64,000 nucleotides of DNA, taken from the NCBI GenBank assembly GCA_031308135.1, contig JAHLJT010009419.1, positions 62,600,540-62,664,539 on the forward strand, read 5' to 3'. Source of the DNA: Acheta domesticus (lineage: Eukaryota; Arthropoda; Insecta; Orthoptera; Gryllidae). Shown here one piece after another: positions 47,391 through 59,798 of the stretch. The notes below the pieces were generated by a model. The model was given only the letters and a program-made list of their open reading frames with translations. It was not told the origin of the DNA and did not search any database. Both the position numbers and the translations under genes were made by a program. The first letter of the stretch is position 1. Each line of letters begins with the position of its first letter.

Positions 47391-47880
47391 ACTTTCCCGT
47401 ATACGTACGTATACACGGAGTTATATACGTAGTATAGGGAAAGTTATGTAATGCTGCGCGAAAAAATGGCCAATTTTCGGCGGAAAAAAATTAATTGCCG
47501 GGTCATGAAAACGAAAAAGTGGATAAAACCAGTTGCTAAATTAAGTAAAAAAATCCCCTAACACGTGCTGTAGCCAAAAACCCTGTTTTGTGGGTCCTTC
47601 ATACCGAAAAATCAATTGAAAGGAAAACGTCCGTCTGTCTGTCTGTCCGTCCATCCGTTTGTCTGTCAGTCTGTGAACACTGCTAGCGCCTAAACCATAC
47701 GTACGATTTCTTCCAAAATGGATATTCCCCGGTCGATCTGATTCTAGTCGAAGCTTTGAGATATTGAAAACGATTCTTCAAAATTTGGGGTACTTTATAC
47801 GAAGCCTCCCGGGGATTTTAAAAATTTCTCGAAAACGGCTCCAAATATTTTCTTTAAATTTCTTGTATGAATAGGGTAAA
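47391..47880 (-). repeat. Dispersed repeat X, reverse copy with intact terminal palindrome
   Basis: Reading plus, it opens with actttcccgtatacgtacgt and atac. The perfect 16-bp palindrome GTATACGTACGTATAC lies at 47399-47414, and a second arm ends tatagggaaagt (47441-47452). Then come gctgcgcgaaaaaatggcca, cggaaaaaaattaattgccg, cctaacacgtgctgtag, a run of gtccgtctgtctgtctgtcc, ggtcgatctgattctagtcg and ttgtatgaatagggtaaa. The whole is collinear, in reverse, with 63480-63955. Confidence 0.75.
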
Positions 47881-50800
47881 ATACATTTATTGCCTTCCAC
47901 ATTATGTGGACTTTTTGAATATATACTGATACACACGCATTAAAGATGGAGGCCGAGGTCACGTGAGACACACGGAGATTTTGAGAAAGGCACACGGAGA
48001 TTTTCATAACAGCCGACTCATATTAAAAGTCAAATGATGATTATTATTAGTCTTCATTTGCATACAATCCCATGTAGGGCTAACGCCTCCTGATTTCTCA
48101 GGAAAGATTTGTGCTGTCACGCTACTGGTGGCCTTGTACATAGCTATAAGCCGTTTGCAGGCTCAAATGGTCCCAGAGAAAGTGGATCATACCAACTTCA
48201 TGAATATCACCCGTTACACTAACGGCATTGTCTTAGGGACTTTTCGTTTCATTTTAAGTTTAGTACAGGTCCATTTCAGAGGAGTCAACCGTCAATGAAA
48301 CTCCCCATGTGTTGGCACATACACGCCGAAAGAGACTTCATTTAGCTGGGGTTGGCATCTTTTCATTTGTTTTATTTTCTACCAACATGTTCAAAACTGC
48401 ACTCTTGCACGCTTAGAAGCTGGCGTAGAAGCATATTTACAATTTTTAAATTGAATTTGTCGTTTTGATTTGATATTCTCATCGCATTATTTGTTTTTGA
48501 ATTTTTAAACGAGACAGTGGAAACAATGCACGTAAGTGAGTTAAAATGACGCATGCAAATCGTGTTAAAGTTAAACAATGAATATTAAATAGTGCAGCAA
48601 GATACAATGTTATTGCTCTATGTTATGGAATAGATTATTTGTGCATTACCACATGCAGGTATTTTGTATATCTTTGGTTATATCTATAAATTGGGAATTG
48701 TAGCACACACGGTGATTGAACATATTTTAATTCATGGTGTTTGGTCTAATAATAAAGCCATATGTGAAAAAATTAACATTACAAATGTATGTGTATCTCT
48801 AAAATGCAGTTCATATCGACTTAACAATATTCTTTCAGTATTGTGAAGTCAGTACTCAATCAGATCACTTAGATGGTTGTGAAGAAAGCAATTGCAAGAT
48901 TCATCTATAAAAAAACTCATGATGGTAACATTCAACATATGAGTGTATATTTTTATACTTTGTATTGGGTATAGTTTGCAAAGAAGAAATAATAGGAAAC
49001 ACTCTTTACAGGGAAAGTTCTTTCAGAAAAAGAAATTTGGGAGAATATCAGAGGCAATTATGATACATTCTTTTTCCAAGGACCTTAAACTTCTTTGTTC
49101 AGAATTCTTAAAAGATTTTTGTTTGGAAAATCAAAGTAAGTATATTGTTCATAGAGGTAAAGATGATGTAAATTATCCAGGAGAATTATTTTTGTCAGCC
49201 TTATTAGTAGTAATAATAATAATATCAATAGTAAAAATAATAACAATGATATCTGTCAAAGAGAATTGCTTCAAACAATGTATGACAAGGTACTTTGCTC
49301 TAGCAATTCATATTCAATAAATCATATACATATTTACATTGCTTTGAACATACAATTACTGATTACATACTTTGATACTTTCACACACTCATGGAAATAT
49401 ATTTAGTATTTTAAATGTGTGACAGTATTTACTATGTAAACCTATATTATATTATACATTACACTATGCAATACTTTTGTATAGTAATAATGTAATTATA
49501 TAACTATTATATTTATTAAAATTTTTTGATATTTTATAGTCATGGCTGACCCAAAGAAAGGAGTGTATGTAGTACACAATGAGACCAAAGATTTATGAAG
49601 CCAGGCCAGAAAGCCCATGAGCAGATCTGTAATGTAGATATCATACGTAAAATAAGACCAATACTGCTAACATTCTGTGCAAAAGGTGAACATTTTAAAA
49701 ATATTTATTGTCAGGATACATGGTAAATGCTGTATATTATTATTCTTGCATTTTAATTTTCATCTTTTCATATTCACTTTCATATATTCTATTAAAATGA
49801 TTCAAGCAGTTATCATATAAATATTTTTTTCAAATGTAAAAAGTAATTAACAACAGGGTATAGTTGATAAATTGCAGCGAACTGAAGGGCAGACTGATTC
49901 AAGGCTTACTCCCTAATGCAGTTTCAACTGAAAATGTGTTATCTCAGTCAAAGTGATTCTTCAATAAGAATGTCCTTAGAAAACCTTGCTACAGAATGGA
50001 AAAGGCCAGAAACCTTTGGAAGCAGGCTTTGAAACAGGAATCTTAATTATCTAAATTCATTGACATATTTAACACAAGGAAAATGAGATTCAATATCTTA
50101 AATTTAATAGTGTTATGAATACATTATTTAAATTTTTAAGGTATCAACTTTGGACAAATTGGAAAAATGCAGTGGAGTATTGGAAAAATGCGGAGAAAAT
50201 TATGGTTGTGTATAGAGAGAAGGATGGGGTATATTGTGCAAACAAATTGTGCATCTGATCAGGAGCAGTGTAGATGAAGATTTCACAAAAACTTAACTGT
50301 AAAAACACTTGTTTGCAACTATTGTGAAATAAATTTACTTGGTAAAAAAATAAATAGTTTTAACTCTTCTTCCTTAGTTTTCACTGTTGAATGTTGAGAT
50401 TAAATATATTATTGTAATAATGAAATGGAGACAAATAATATTTAAGATATACTCTGATTTCAATTTTTTAAAATTTCCTTCCATTAATTCTATATTATAT
50501 CAATCATTAACAATCTTTGTAAGAATGTAGTTTATTCCTCTAAAGCTTTTTAATTATATTTGCATTTTAAAATGAAGTAAAACATTAAACTTCTCATATT
50601 TCAACATTATGAGTTTCAGTCGAAAACTATCAAAATAATCGATCCAAATGATAATTATTTCAATGTTTCAAAACATTCATTTGATTAAAATTAACATTAT
50701 AATGAGAGAAGTTCCTGATGGCAATTTCCTCGAATTGCGTGTTTGAATGTAGCGCCGATGTCTAGCTTCATGTACATTTTCAAAGTTGGCAGGGCCGAAT

Positions 50801-53800
50801 GGCCGCCATATTGAAAACTCTTGGGACCAAAGCAAGCTGAAATCCCGTATAGTTCGCTGACTGGTAATACACTTGTGGTTATGTTCAACTTCATTAGTTA
50901 ACTGACTTAGTTCACTATTCTGATTACGCTTGTTATTGTTAATTTTCATTTGTATAACTACTTTAATTGATTGTACATTGATACCTTGTAATTATCCGTG
51001 TCGTTTCATATTCACACTTTCGTTAATCATTTATTGTTTTTTCCTGATTTTGACACATTTTGTCACCTGTTTGGTTATACACTTTTCAGTTCATTGTTAT
51101 TCTTTGTCTATTTTTGCAGGAATAGGAAGATGTTCATATTAGGTACGACCACTACCTCTGTCTATCTTGGGCCAGCCTCATCCACTTGTTCCTGACTATC
51201 AAGAGAAGTAAAAACTTCAAACAATTTTCAAAACTCTTACACTGAAGATGAAAAACGTATAGTGACAATCACATTTACTTTGAAAGGCAACAAATGATTA
51301 GCGAATTTCACAAAACGAAGACTCAACTCTTTTCAAAAGACTGTAAAGCATTCTTGAACTTCCAAAGAAAAATTAAAGAGCAAATTACACTTCCTGACTT
51401 TTCGTATCAATTTATACTCCTGATAATACTCTTATCTCCAGCCGTAGGTGTAGAAGGGGTCTGAAATATGAATGATACTGCCGAAATAAACTCTCGCGCG
51501 ACGCCTTGTCGCGTCGTTGCTGATCTGCTGCAGCGAGTGGCAAGTCAGAGGCAACAGTTCCATTACTTCAGCTGTTCTTCACCTAATACGCCATGCCTTT
51601 TCACACCACGCCGCGCAACTCCAGGCCAGGCCACGCCACGCCATGCCACGCTATCATAGTGACACACCACGTTTCCTTTAGCGCCTCATCACCACAGCCG
51701 CGAAAATGACCACCGTGCTAGGCAGCTCTTGGCTAGGGGAGGGGCGGCTGCAGCTGTTGCTGCTGTTCTGCCGGAGGGGTGACAGGGCGCGGCACCGTTC
51801 AGTCTTACACAGTCTGTATGGCTCTAGCGGCAAAATTAGGCATGCGGGCTCGGCCAGCGGGAAAATCTTTTTTTAAGTGGGACGCGCGAAATTCATATTT
51901 GCGCCCCATAATTCACTGCATCACCATGGAACTCCCATAACAGGCAGGAAGCTTGCTCAAAGAGTGCTCAGCTGGGCGAAAAGTTCTATGTTTATAGGCA
52001 GCGACGGGAAAAATGTGCTAACAACTGGCAAGCTTCTTTGAGTCTAGGGGAAACCTCATACCTGGATTCCGCTCTCTCCATACCTTGAAAACTTCTATTT
52101 CCGTACCCCCATTTTTCACTTTTGCATAGTAAAAGCACCCCATAACCTCCTTCAATTCATTCCGTTTTCATCTCTGACGGTGGCTTCGAACTACTGCCGA
52201 CTGTGGGTCCCTGGGACTAACATCCGTATATACTTTTCTCTTCCTGTAAATATATTTATTTTTTTATTTTTCCCTTTTTCAGATGAATATTTAGAGAACT
52301 GATAAACATTATTTAGGAAAGAGGCTCTCCAAGCCATCTGGCGATCTTGGAAATGGGTCAATGTTATAAATTAATTCATTGATATTATTAATTAATTTTA
52401 TCATTTAAGTTTAAATTTCATTTTTCCGTGTTGTAATTTTATTAATTTGTAATGAAATATGACAAATGTAAATAAAAATCACGTAAAGAAATTCAGAAAC
52501 GTAGTTGCTTCCCCTCTTGCTTTATGCTGCACATATCTATTCAGAACATTGAAACTGTGATAAGTCAGAAAACCCCACTGTATTTTGTATAGGAAAATTG
52601 GTATCAAGCATTGTATTTACGATGGGATTGTATTCATACTGTGATATGTGGATGATTAAGGAAGAAATTACCGAGGAAAATACAAAAAAAGAAACGGAGT
52701 ATGAATTCAAACGACCGCGCAAAGCTGAGCGCGTTCGGAACAGCAGTAACTGACCAGGAGGGGTACCGGCCAAGTGCGATAAGGGAGCAACCCCCACGCA
52801 CATCCTTGTGAGGAGAAAGGAGGGGAGGTGCGGCTTGACCGGAAGAAAATTCCTTCTTCTGAGCTGAGCATCGGTACTGAGCGGTCTCAAATTGTTTCTT
52901 CTTGTCGGGACAGCAGTACGGGGCGGTCGCAAGTTAGATCGGCGGAAAGAGTATTGAACTTGTGTAATGAAAAGTGCTCAGATCATGGTGCAGTAATTTC
53001 GCTCGTGAACAAAGCGTTATTTCGGGAGGCTGTAATATGATTTGAATTTTGAATGAATAGTTACGCTGAACAATTTCGAGCTATAGGAAGTGAGTTGGAA
53101 GAAGAGCTAAGCAATTATTGTCCGGTAATTCGTGCGACCCGAGAAAATATAATAAAATAACTGTTCATGTAAACGGCCGCGTTTTTGCATGAGCGCATGG
53201 ACAGTATTCCGATTCGCGGAGGGGACAAGAAGCGAAGAGGACAGAAGATCCGAGAAGAACGTATCGTGGAGGCATCGCGAGAGGGCTCGTGACCACTTGG
53301 AATTCATCCTTGGCGGCGCACAGCAGCGGGGCGTTCCAGGAGGCGACAGCGCGAGGGCGCGCGACCTTCACCGCAATCCCGTTGGCCGGCGTGAGAACGT
53401 TGAGTATTAAAAGTTTCGTTCGGGGCATAGTGAGAAATTGGAACTGTGGAAAGCAGTGCTATTTAACCAAAACTAGTCGCGAGAACTGGGGAGGGGAAAT
53501 AACTAGTAACAGATTTAGTCGCACTTTAATAGACATTTTCATATTCCAAGCCGATGACCGAAGAGGGGAGTCCAAATTTAGTTAAATTTTGTTATCATTG
53601 TAATATTTCTGGTTCAATGAGGAATTGACTTTGTAAAATAGATTTAAGAATTTTGGATGTGGGAATTATGTGGAATGTGATCACGAAGAAAGGGTTAATT
53701 TTTGTGTAACTGATTATTTAAAGAATTGGATCAAAGTTTATGTTGAATTTGTGTTAATTAGCCGTAGGTGGTATTACCAGTCAAATGCGTGGGATCCCAT

Positions 53801-55190
53801 TTGCGCAGGCCTGGGTAAATTATGGTTGAATGGTTTTGAAAAGGTATCTGAAACTAACGATGCAATGATATCAAGTGTAATTATGCTTTCTTGATTTGGG
53901 AAATTTTCGTTGGAATAAATCCTGACTTGTTACTAGAAAAGGTGTTGCTAAATTTCCATCACGTGCTATTCCGAATCACGACTCCGCCCTGCCAAGACCC
54001 CTGTGCCTTTCCAGGTCCCCCAAATAAGATTAGGATTATCGTGGCGAAGTACCGTCACAATACAAAACGTTGAAAGTCAAAGAATTCGCGTTGTTAGAAC
54101 AACCGCTCAATAGTATTAGGCTCAACCGCGATTATTATTCCATACTTCATGTTGGAGCGCTGTTCTTTTGCAAAGCATGGCCCCGGGACCTGATATGCAG
54201 CAAATGGAAAGGCGACTTTGAAAGTCGGAGTTCTGTATGAAGGTCGAAATTTTCAGTCTCGTCAGCAACCGATCAGGACAATACGAATATTATTTCAGTC
54301 AAGGCCGGGTAATATCTTTATAATAGGGAAGCGGGAACTTACAATTAATTGGGCGAGTTTTGAATTGCATTATTTAGAATTCAAGGGTATCAGTTTAAGT
54401 TGCAATGTAATTTATAACTTGTAATTTAAATGAAAATAGAATCCTTGTCGAAGGAAATTATGTTAGAAAAGTATCGTAGATGAGCATGATTTTCACCAAG
54501 TAGACAGTCGCGATTAGGTGCTTATGTACAGGCACGACAAATAACGCTCGCAAATCATATTAATTATTTTTTTAATCATACGAGAGTATTGAATTAGTTA
54601 GAACATTTCGGGGGACATTGGTAAACTTTCCCCTATGTTAGAATATATCATGATCGGAGAGACAACAACCGACGGACGACATCCATCCCAAAGTCACCCG
54701 AGAAATCATCCTAGAAGTTATCACAAAACTTACGAACATTACAAAAAAAAGGTACGGAACTTTTAATGTTGTACAGAGGAAAATTTATTGATATCGTTAA
54801 ATAGATCAATATAAAGTAATTATATCAGAATGAATGTAAAATTATCATTGTTAAGGCGGCGCTATAGCTCCTTTTTCAGAGTTCAGATTTAGGTTATTGT
54901 TCGGAAGAGCGCATCAGTTGATTTTGGCGAGACGAACGGGTATGCTCGCTCCGCTCGATCGATCGATCTCTGAAAAGACACAGTGTACCCCTCTTATTAG
55001 AAGATAATATAAAGAAATAATCAATCAGAGAATAAATCGTTCAACCTTTACCTCAGTCTCACATGAAAAGCAATGCCTTCTTTTGATCTGTATTCCACAA
55101 AATTTACTCATGCATCCACAGGGCTTCCCGCGGAAAAATGGTTTGCTCTTTGAAAGGTTTTCTAAAAGGCGACAAGAATGCCAACCTTGC
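47881..55190. other. Mostly unassigned, about 7.3 kb
   Basis: No intact gene could be supported. At 49542 a short frame starts MADPKKGVYVVHNETKD just after a tttgatattttatag acceptor-like tract. One base shift later the sequence stays open as KPGQKAHEQICNVDIIRKIR..., hinting at a decayed or spliced coding piece of unknown family. Frames at 48664-48846 and 48943-49320 have no motif. GC-rich patches at 51480-51860, 52720-52960 and 53160-53420 could be promoter-type islands or old retroelement leaders. I see no retroelement gene near them. Confidence 0.3.
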
Positions 55191-55588
55191 TATGGTCTGA
55201 TTACAATAAGAACCGACTTGGGAGCGCGTTGTGGTGGGGAGCGGCGTTGCCACGCCAAGAGCGGCGGAGCACGTGCTAGGCGGCGGGGCCGGAGCGGCGA
55301 GGACCGCCCGGGCCCGGTCGCGGTGACAGAAAGACAAGCGGTACTTTCAGTGTGTGGATGACTGCAGGCGCCTTGGCCACAACTGCATTATTCGTCCTTC
55401 AAATGTCGCTCTCCACTTCCAAACAGAACGACGAAGCACGTTCACTTACCCTGATCTGTCATTACAATCACAAGAATTGTCGTTTTATTTACACTATGTA
55501 CAGTTTTAATTGTCAAACAAATTACTGTTACAAAGGAAACACTTCACTTATTTCAGAGTCACTTTCCTCTGATGATTGTTCCGAAGCG

Positions 55589-56036
55589 CTAGAACTCGAA
55601 GTTTGAGAGAAATAATAAGTTCTTCAAAATTTGTTCCACAATTCCTTCGTCTACCCCAGCTTTCGAAATTACTTTTTTAAAATGACCTACCACATTGCGC
55701 CATTTTTCTGCAGTTGTCCTCTCCACAGCCTCATTCATGAGATTTTCCACCTCAGGTAACAAATTTTGCGTTTTTATCTGCCACGTAACCTTTTATTTGC
55801 GCCCAAATTTTCTCAATAGCATTACAGTGACAGTGGTAAGGCGGCAATCGAATCATGTCATGCCCCTGTTTCTTGGCCAGTTCATCAATAGCATATACAG
55901 GAAACCGTGGCTTTAATTTTGCTACTTCTTCCAATAGTTCTGCTTTTAATAAATTTTGGATATCTTCAATGGTAGAATTTTGGCACACCAACCATTCACA
56001 AAGCACAAGATAATTTTTCTTTAGTTTTAGCGCCTC
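55589..56036 (-). pseudogene. Tc1/IS630-type transposase, C-terminal fragment with frameshift
   Basis: From about 56036 the minus strand encodes KKNYLVLCEWLVCQNSTIED, then LLKAELLEEVAKLKPRF, VYAIDELAKKQGHDMIRLPP and YHCHCNAIEKIWAQIKGYVA. The NAIE corresponds to the NPIE motif that carries the last catalytic Glu, with Pro changed to Ala. Near 55785 the frame shifts, and the protein continues as LPEVENLMNEAVERTTAEKW and VVGHFKKVISKAG up to a stop at 55591. This order (ELxE...kxgHexxRLPPYhcxxNpIE...vxeaxxxxtaekW) is a recognisable Tc1-like C-terminus. The first two catalytic Asp and the DNA-binding domain are missing. The upstream part of the 160-codon open frame (56037-56234) is GC-rich non-homologous sequence. 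Confidence 0.85.
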
Positions 56037-56204
56037 GTCACTGACCACAACTGGATGTTGCGAAGCGAAGCGGACGAGAGGGACCGGAAGGGCCCCTAAA
56101 TCTGTCATCGCGCCCCGCCTCACCCCCGCGCGCCGTGCGCCGGCTTGGGCGAACCGCCCGGCCGCCCGGTCGTCGGTCCCACGCGGTTCTGGTTCCATTC
56201 TGCC

Positions 56205-56242
56205 GTGGCAACCATGCAACGACGTGGCAACCATGCAAGGAC
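56205..56242. repeat. 19-bp tandem duplication
   Basis: gtggcaaccatgcaacgac is followed directly by gtggcaaccatgcaaggac (one mismatch), inside the GC-rich part of the Tc1-like element. Confidence 0.95.
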
Positions 56243-56336
56243 TGCTTCCCGATACGCAGCCGTTGTTGGTTGAGCGCTGCCCCCTCCACTGCAGCGCTCC
56301 GAGGTCCCAAGTCGGTTCTAATTTAATCAGACCATA

Positions 56337-57424
56337 AGTTAAATTATTCCCATGGAACGTTAATGCGAGCGCACTGAAGCTCGTTCACTGGGCGGAGCAA
56401 CTACTTTGAAAAACTTGTTTTGCCGTTTGAATTTGTTTCAATGCTGTTAGTGGTTTAATAAAAAACAAACGGAAATCTGGTATGTCTAAATAATTTTCCT
56501 CTGCACCAGTGCTTGGGCGCGTAGTCTGGCCGGTGCTGCGCCCTTGCGACGAGAAAATGATACTATTACGAAAAATCTCTTAGGTCGAATGCCATTATGA
56601 CTAACAAAAGAATCGTATATTTCCGCGCTTTTCGCCACCAGCACGCGGATTTGGAGGGAATTTTTTATAAGTCCGGCGCGGTACGTTCAAAATGCAAATT
56701 CTGAGCTAGTAATAAGGGCCAAAGATTGTTATAAAAAACCAATCTCCCACCACGGCGCCAAATATGAATCCTATTCGATGCGTATGTGCCAACAATCATT
56801 GTTGAAAGAAAATAAAAAGCTGGTAATTTATTGTAGTTGCCATGATATAAATAACAGATTGAAACCAGCAGAACTTCCAAGAATCGCAATTCTGTACAGA
56901 GTTGCATGGCCACATATAAAAAGGTAAAAAGAAAACGTATTATTTGTCTAGTCTCACGAACAAAATCAAAGTAAAATTACAATAGCTATGGTTGAGAGAC
57001 CTAATGAGTAGAGCAGGGCAAACTAAAAAAATAATGACAGTGCTAAATGCAATAATAATCGAGCAACGAGAATGCAGTTATTGAAATCTGAAGTACTTCA
57101 CAAATTAAATCTAAAAAGAAATGGGAATATCTCTATATCACATTATATACGTACAAATATCAAATTAGATACAATGTGTGTTCTTTCATAGAAATTCATA
57201 CGTTCACACGGATATGTTCATACCACCCGTTTACAAATTTGTGGAAAAACTGTTATCTCTTATAAACCTTCCTATAATGGTGAACATTGACACTAAGCGA
57301 ATTCGACCGGGGAAAAAACATCACTGACTTTTCCTCAAAACAAATCTTGTATCATTTTGCTGAGAAAACTTAGTTCCTGCGGAAGAGTTTCTTGAAAATT
57401 CCACTTCTTCTTTAATGTCCAGAA
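56337..57424. other. Unassigned stretch
   Basis: No gene or repeat boundary recognised. Confidence 0.45.
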
Positions 57425-57835
57425 TGCTGTGTTGCAAGAGCAGGAGCAAGAGCAGGATAATGAGCAGGAGCAAGAAAAGAAACAGGAGCAAGAGTAGAAG
57501 CAAGAGCAGAAGCAAGAGCAGGCGCAAGAGTAGGAGCAGTAGAAGTAAGAGCAAGAATAGAAATAAGAATAAGAATAGAATAAAAAATTGGGAGGAATAT
57601 TAAAGTGAGAAATAGAGTGGCGTAAAAGTAATAAGACCACAAGTAAAACCAAGAGTAGGAGTAATATTGAAGTGACAGCAAGAGCAGGAGCACGGCCAGG
57701 TGAAGTAGGACGCCAATTGGAGTAATAGTGGAAGTAAGAGTAAGAATAGGAGTGAAGTACCTAAAAGCAGGAGGGGTAAGTGGAAGAGTAGATGAAAGAG
57801 TTGGAGGAGTAAGGGAGGATTAAGGGAGGAGTAGG
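57425..57835. repeat. Purine-rich (agcaag/aggagc)n low-complexity tract
   Basis: About 175 bp of strong gagcaggagcaa / gcaagagcag hexamer-type repeats, then about 230 bp of looser purine-rich sequence. Strand asymmetry is extreme, so frames on both strands stay open (Ser/Arg/Lys on plus, poly-Leu or Cys/Ser/Tyr on minus) and are not genes. Confidence 0.85.
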
Positions 57836-58615
57836 AGTGGTCCTGGGCGCAGTGCATGGGCCCTTTCACGCCAAGGGGCAAGGGCGTCTGCGGAGGTGGC
57901 AGCGCTGGTTTCCGCGTAATGGCAGGCGACACGTTAACAGCCTGCCAGCGCCGCTAACTCGTTACACGGAGGGAAATGCACCCAGCCTTCCCCGGCCCTT
58001 GCTGCCCCAACGGCCGGCCACGATCTGGACTGTCCCTGCGCTCTGGATTCGTACCGTGGCTGCTTGGGGTTTATCACTCCATAATGAGATACTTTTTTTT
58101 GAGAAAATAATAAGACACAAATAATATGTGAAAATGTGGAAATTTTGGTGGTATTAAAGTAAAAAAAATTATTGTGTGTAACAATCCTGTACCATTCAAA
58201 TAGTACAGTATGCAACGTTTCACGCTCAAAATGTACCATATAATTCGAATAACTATGCTCTCTTGAAACGTAATTCGAATATCATGAAAAATATTGAAAG
58301 ATATGATAACTTGTTTGGTCAATCTTAAACAATGTATATTTCTAGTCTCCCACAGATGACCCCGCCGCCCCCCCCACCGCCCCCGTCTGTTAGGCGCCCG
58401 AGGCACACAGGCACCACTATGTGAAAAACTCAATTGCTCAACTGTTCCCACGGGGCGCATCTCCACTCACTGACACAAATACTACGACAATTTTCGCTGG
58501 ACCCGCCAGCCCCGTTTTCATACAACAAGCGACCACTACCCGCTTCAAAACTACCGTTGACGCCGGATCGCTGTTGTGAGCGGACCCACTTCTCGTGAGC
58601 TGCTGTGAATATTGA
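57836..58615. other. GC-rich patch then unassigned DNA
   Basis: 57840-58070 is GC-rich with short palindromic words (ctggcagg, cctgccag). No gene, tRNA or element boundary recognised. Confidence 0.35.
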
Positions 58616-58691
58616 ACTAATTGCGACGTTCTTATACGTGCAATCTCTTATAAACTAATTGCGACGTTCTTACTAGTGCAATATTCCATAA
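58616..58691. repeat. 38-bp tandem duplication
   Basis: actaattgcgacgttcttat followed by acgtgcaatctcttataa is repeated at 58654 with a few changes; a partial third unit begins accagttgtgag. Confidence 0.85.
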
Positions 58692-59675
58692 ACCAGTTGT
58701 GAGCGTGAGTAAATGGCGATCAACAGCATTGGGATGCATAACAATCTGAACTTTGGAGTGCTACACAACTATTCACAACTACTAGAACTTTGAGTATCTT
58801 CGTAGAACTTCTAGACCTCTAGTATCTGCGTAGTGCTGCCCACTCGTCTAGTGTCCTCGTAGATCTGTTTACGCCTCATCCAGGATTTGCTGCGAATGTC
58901 ATTCCGGGCATTCATGCTCACGACCTCCAAGGGAAGTCTGACTGCTGCTATCCTGACTGCTAGATGCGTAACAAGAAACAACTTTCTTCAACTGAACATC
59001 TGGTGAACGTTCAATAACTGAATTTCTCACAGCACTATTACTCGGATTGCAACTTCAAATGCCTGGTATTGTTTCAAGTAATAATCGTACCATCACCAAA
59101 CAGAACTCTATCAACAAACAATTTCATTAGTGCAAATGATATACTAAATCTCAGCTATCTTTATTTGTTATTGCTTCATTGTTTATTATCAATTGCTGCT
59201 CTTCTTTTATCTTCATCTAATTTTAAGTGACATATAAGTTTTTTATTTCACTGTATTTCATTTTCATTCAATTAAATTAGTGAAAGGATTTCAATCTATT
59301 TCAGTACTACCAATATCCATTCGCTCATCCTCCTGCAACCAGGCCTGCTGGGCAGAATCAGCTGTCCAGGATAAAACATTGTTGTTACATTTTCTTGTGA
59401 CGGTTCGGTAGTACCATCTATCTTGATAGTAACATTTTAAATACAATTTTAATTAATTTTATTATTGTAACCCTAAATATAGTATATTATATTAAGGAAC
59501 TTGTTCATATAAGCCAAGCTTATTTTTAAAAATTTATTAGGCGCACTACGCATTGTATATTTGAACGCATCCTGTTTCGTGATGCAAAGTTGGTAAGCCT
59601 TCGCCATTCTACTCAAAACAAGTGCATGTATTCCCTTTGTATTTATACTTTATCTAATAGTTATTTATGTATCAA
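58692..59675. other. Unassigned stretch
   Basis: A mixed-composition part (58700-59000) with repeated tcttcgtagaact / tctgcgtagtgct / cctcgtagatct words passes into AT-rich DNA. It could be an untranslated leader of a retroelement; no coding evidence. Confidence 0.3.
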
Positions 59676-59781
59676 GGGCGTTAAGTAGATGTTTTTGCCC
59701 GAGGGCGACTTCCAAACCCGAGGGCCTCTGGCCCGAGGGGTTGGAAGTCGCCTGAGGGGCAAAAAACATCTAGTAACGCCC
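59676..59781. repeat. 106-bp near-perfect hairpin
   Basis: The left arm begins gggcgttaagtagatgtttt, passes tgcccgagggcgacttccaa and meets the right arm at ggcctctggcc. The reverse complement of the right arm begins gggcgttactagatgttttt. Only a few mismatches or one-base gaps occur across ~50-bp arms. It would form a very stable cruciform or RNA hairpin. No coding frame of note. Confidence 0.9.
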
Positions 59782-59798
59782 GTGGTGCATACAAAACT

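Larger units (their letters stand above)
55193..56334 (-). mobile_element. Tc1/IS630-like DNA transposon, internally rearranged
   Basis: The left end (55193) reads tggtctgattacaataagaa then ccgacttgggagcgc. The reverse complement of the right end (56334) reads tggtctgattaaattagaac then cgacttggga and, a few bases on, gagcgc. The inverted repeats run about 35 bp with few mismatches and may extend further with gaps. TA flanks both ends (55191-55192 and 56335-56336), the target duplication expected for Tc1/mariner. The 1142-bp unit carries a truncated transposase on the minus strand and two GC-rich blocks just inside the ends (55218-55340 and 56040-56305) that do not look like transposase sequence. 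Confidence 0.85.

Noticed and set aside
57321..57693. Poly-leucine and Cys/Ser-rich frames resembling transmembrane segments
   Set aside because: Translation of the complement of a purine-rich repeat.
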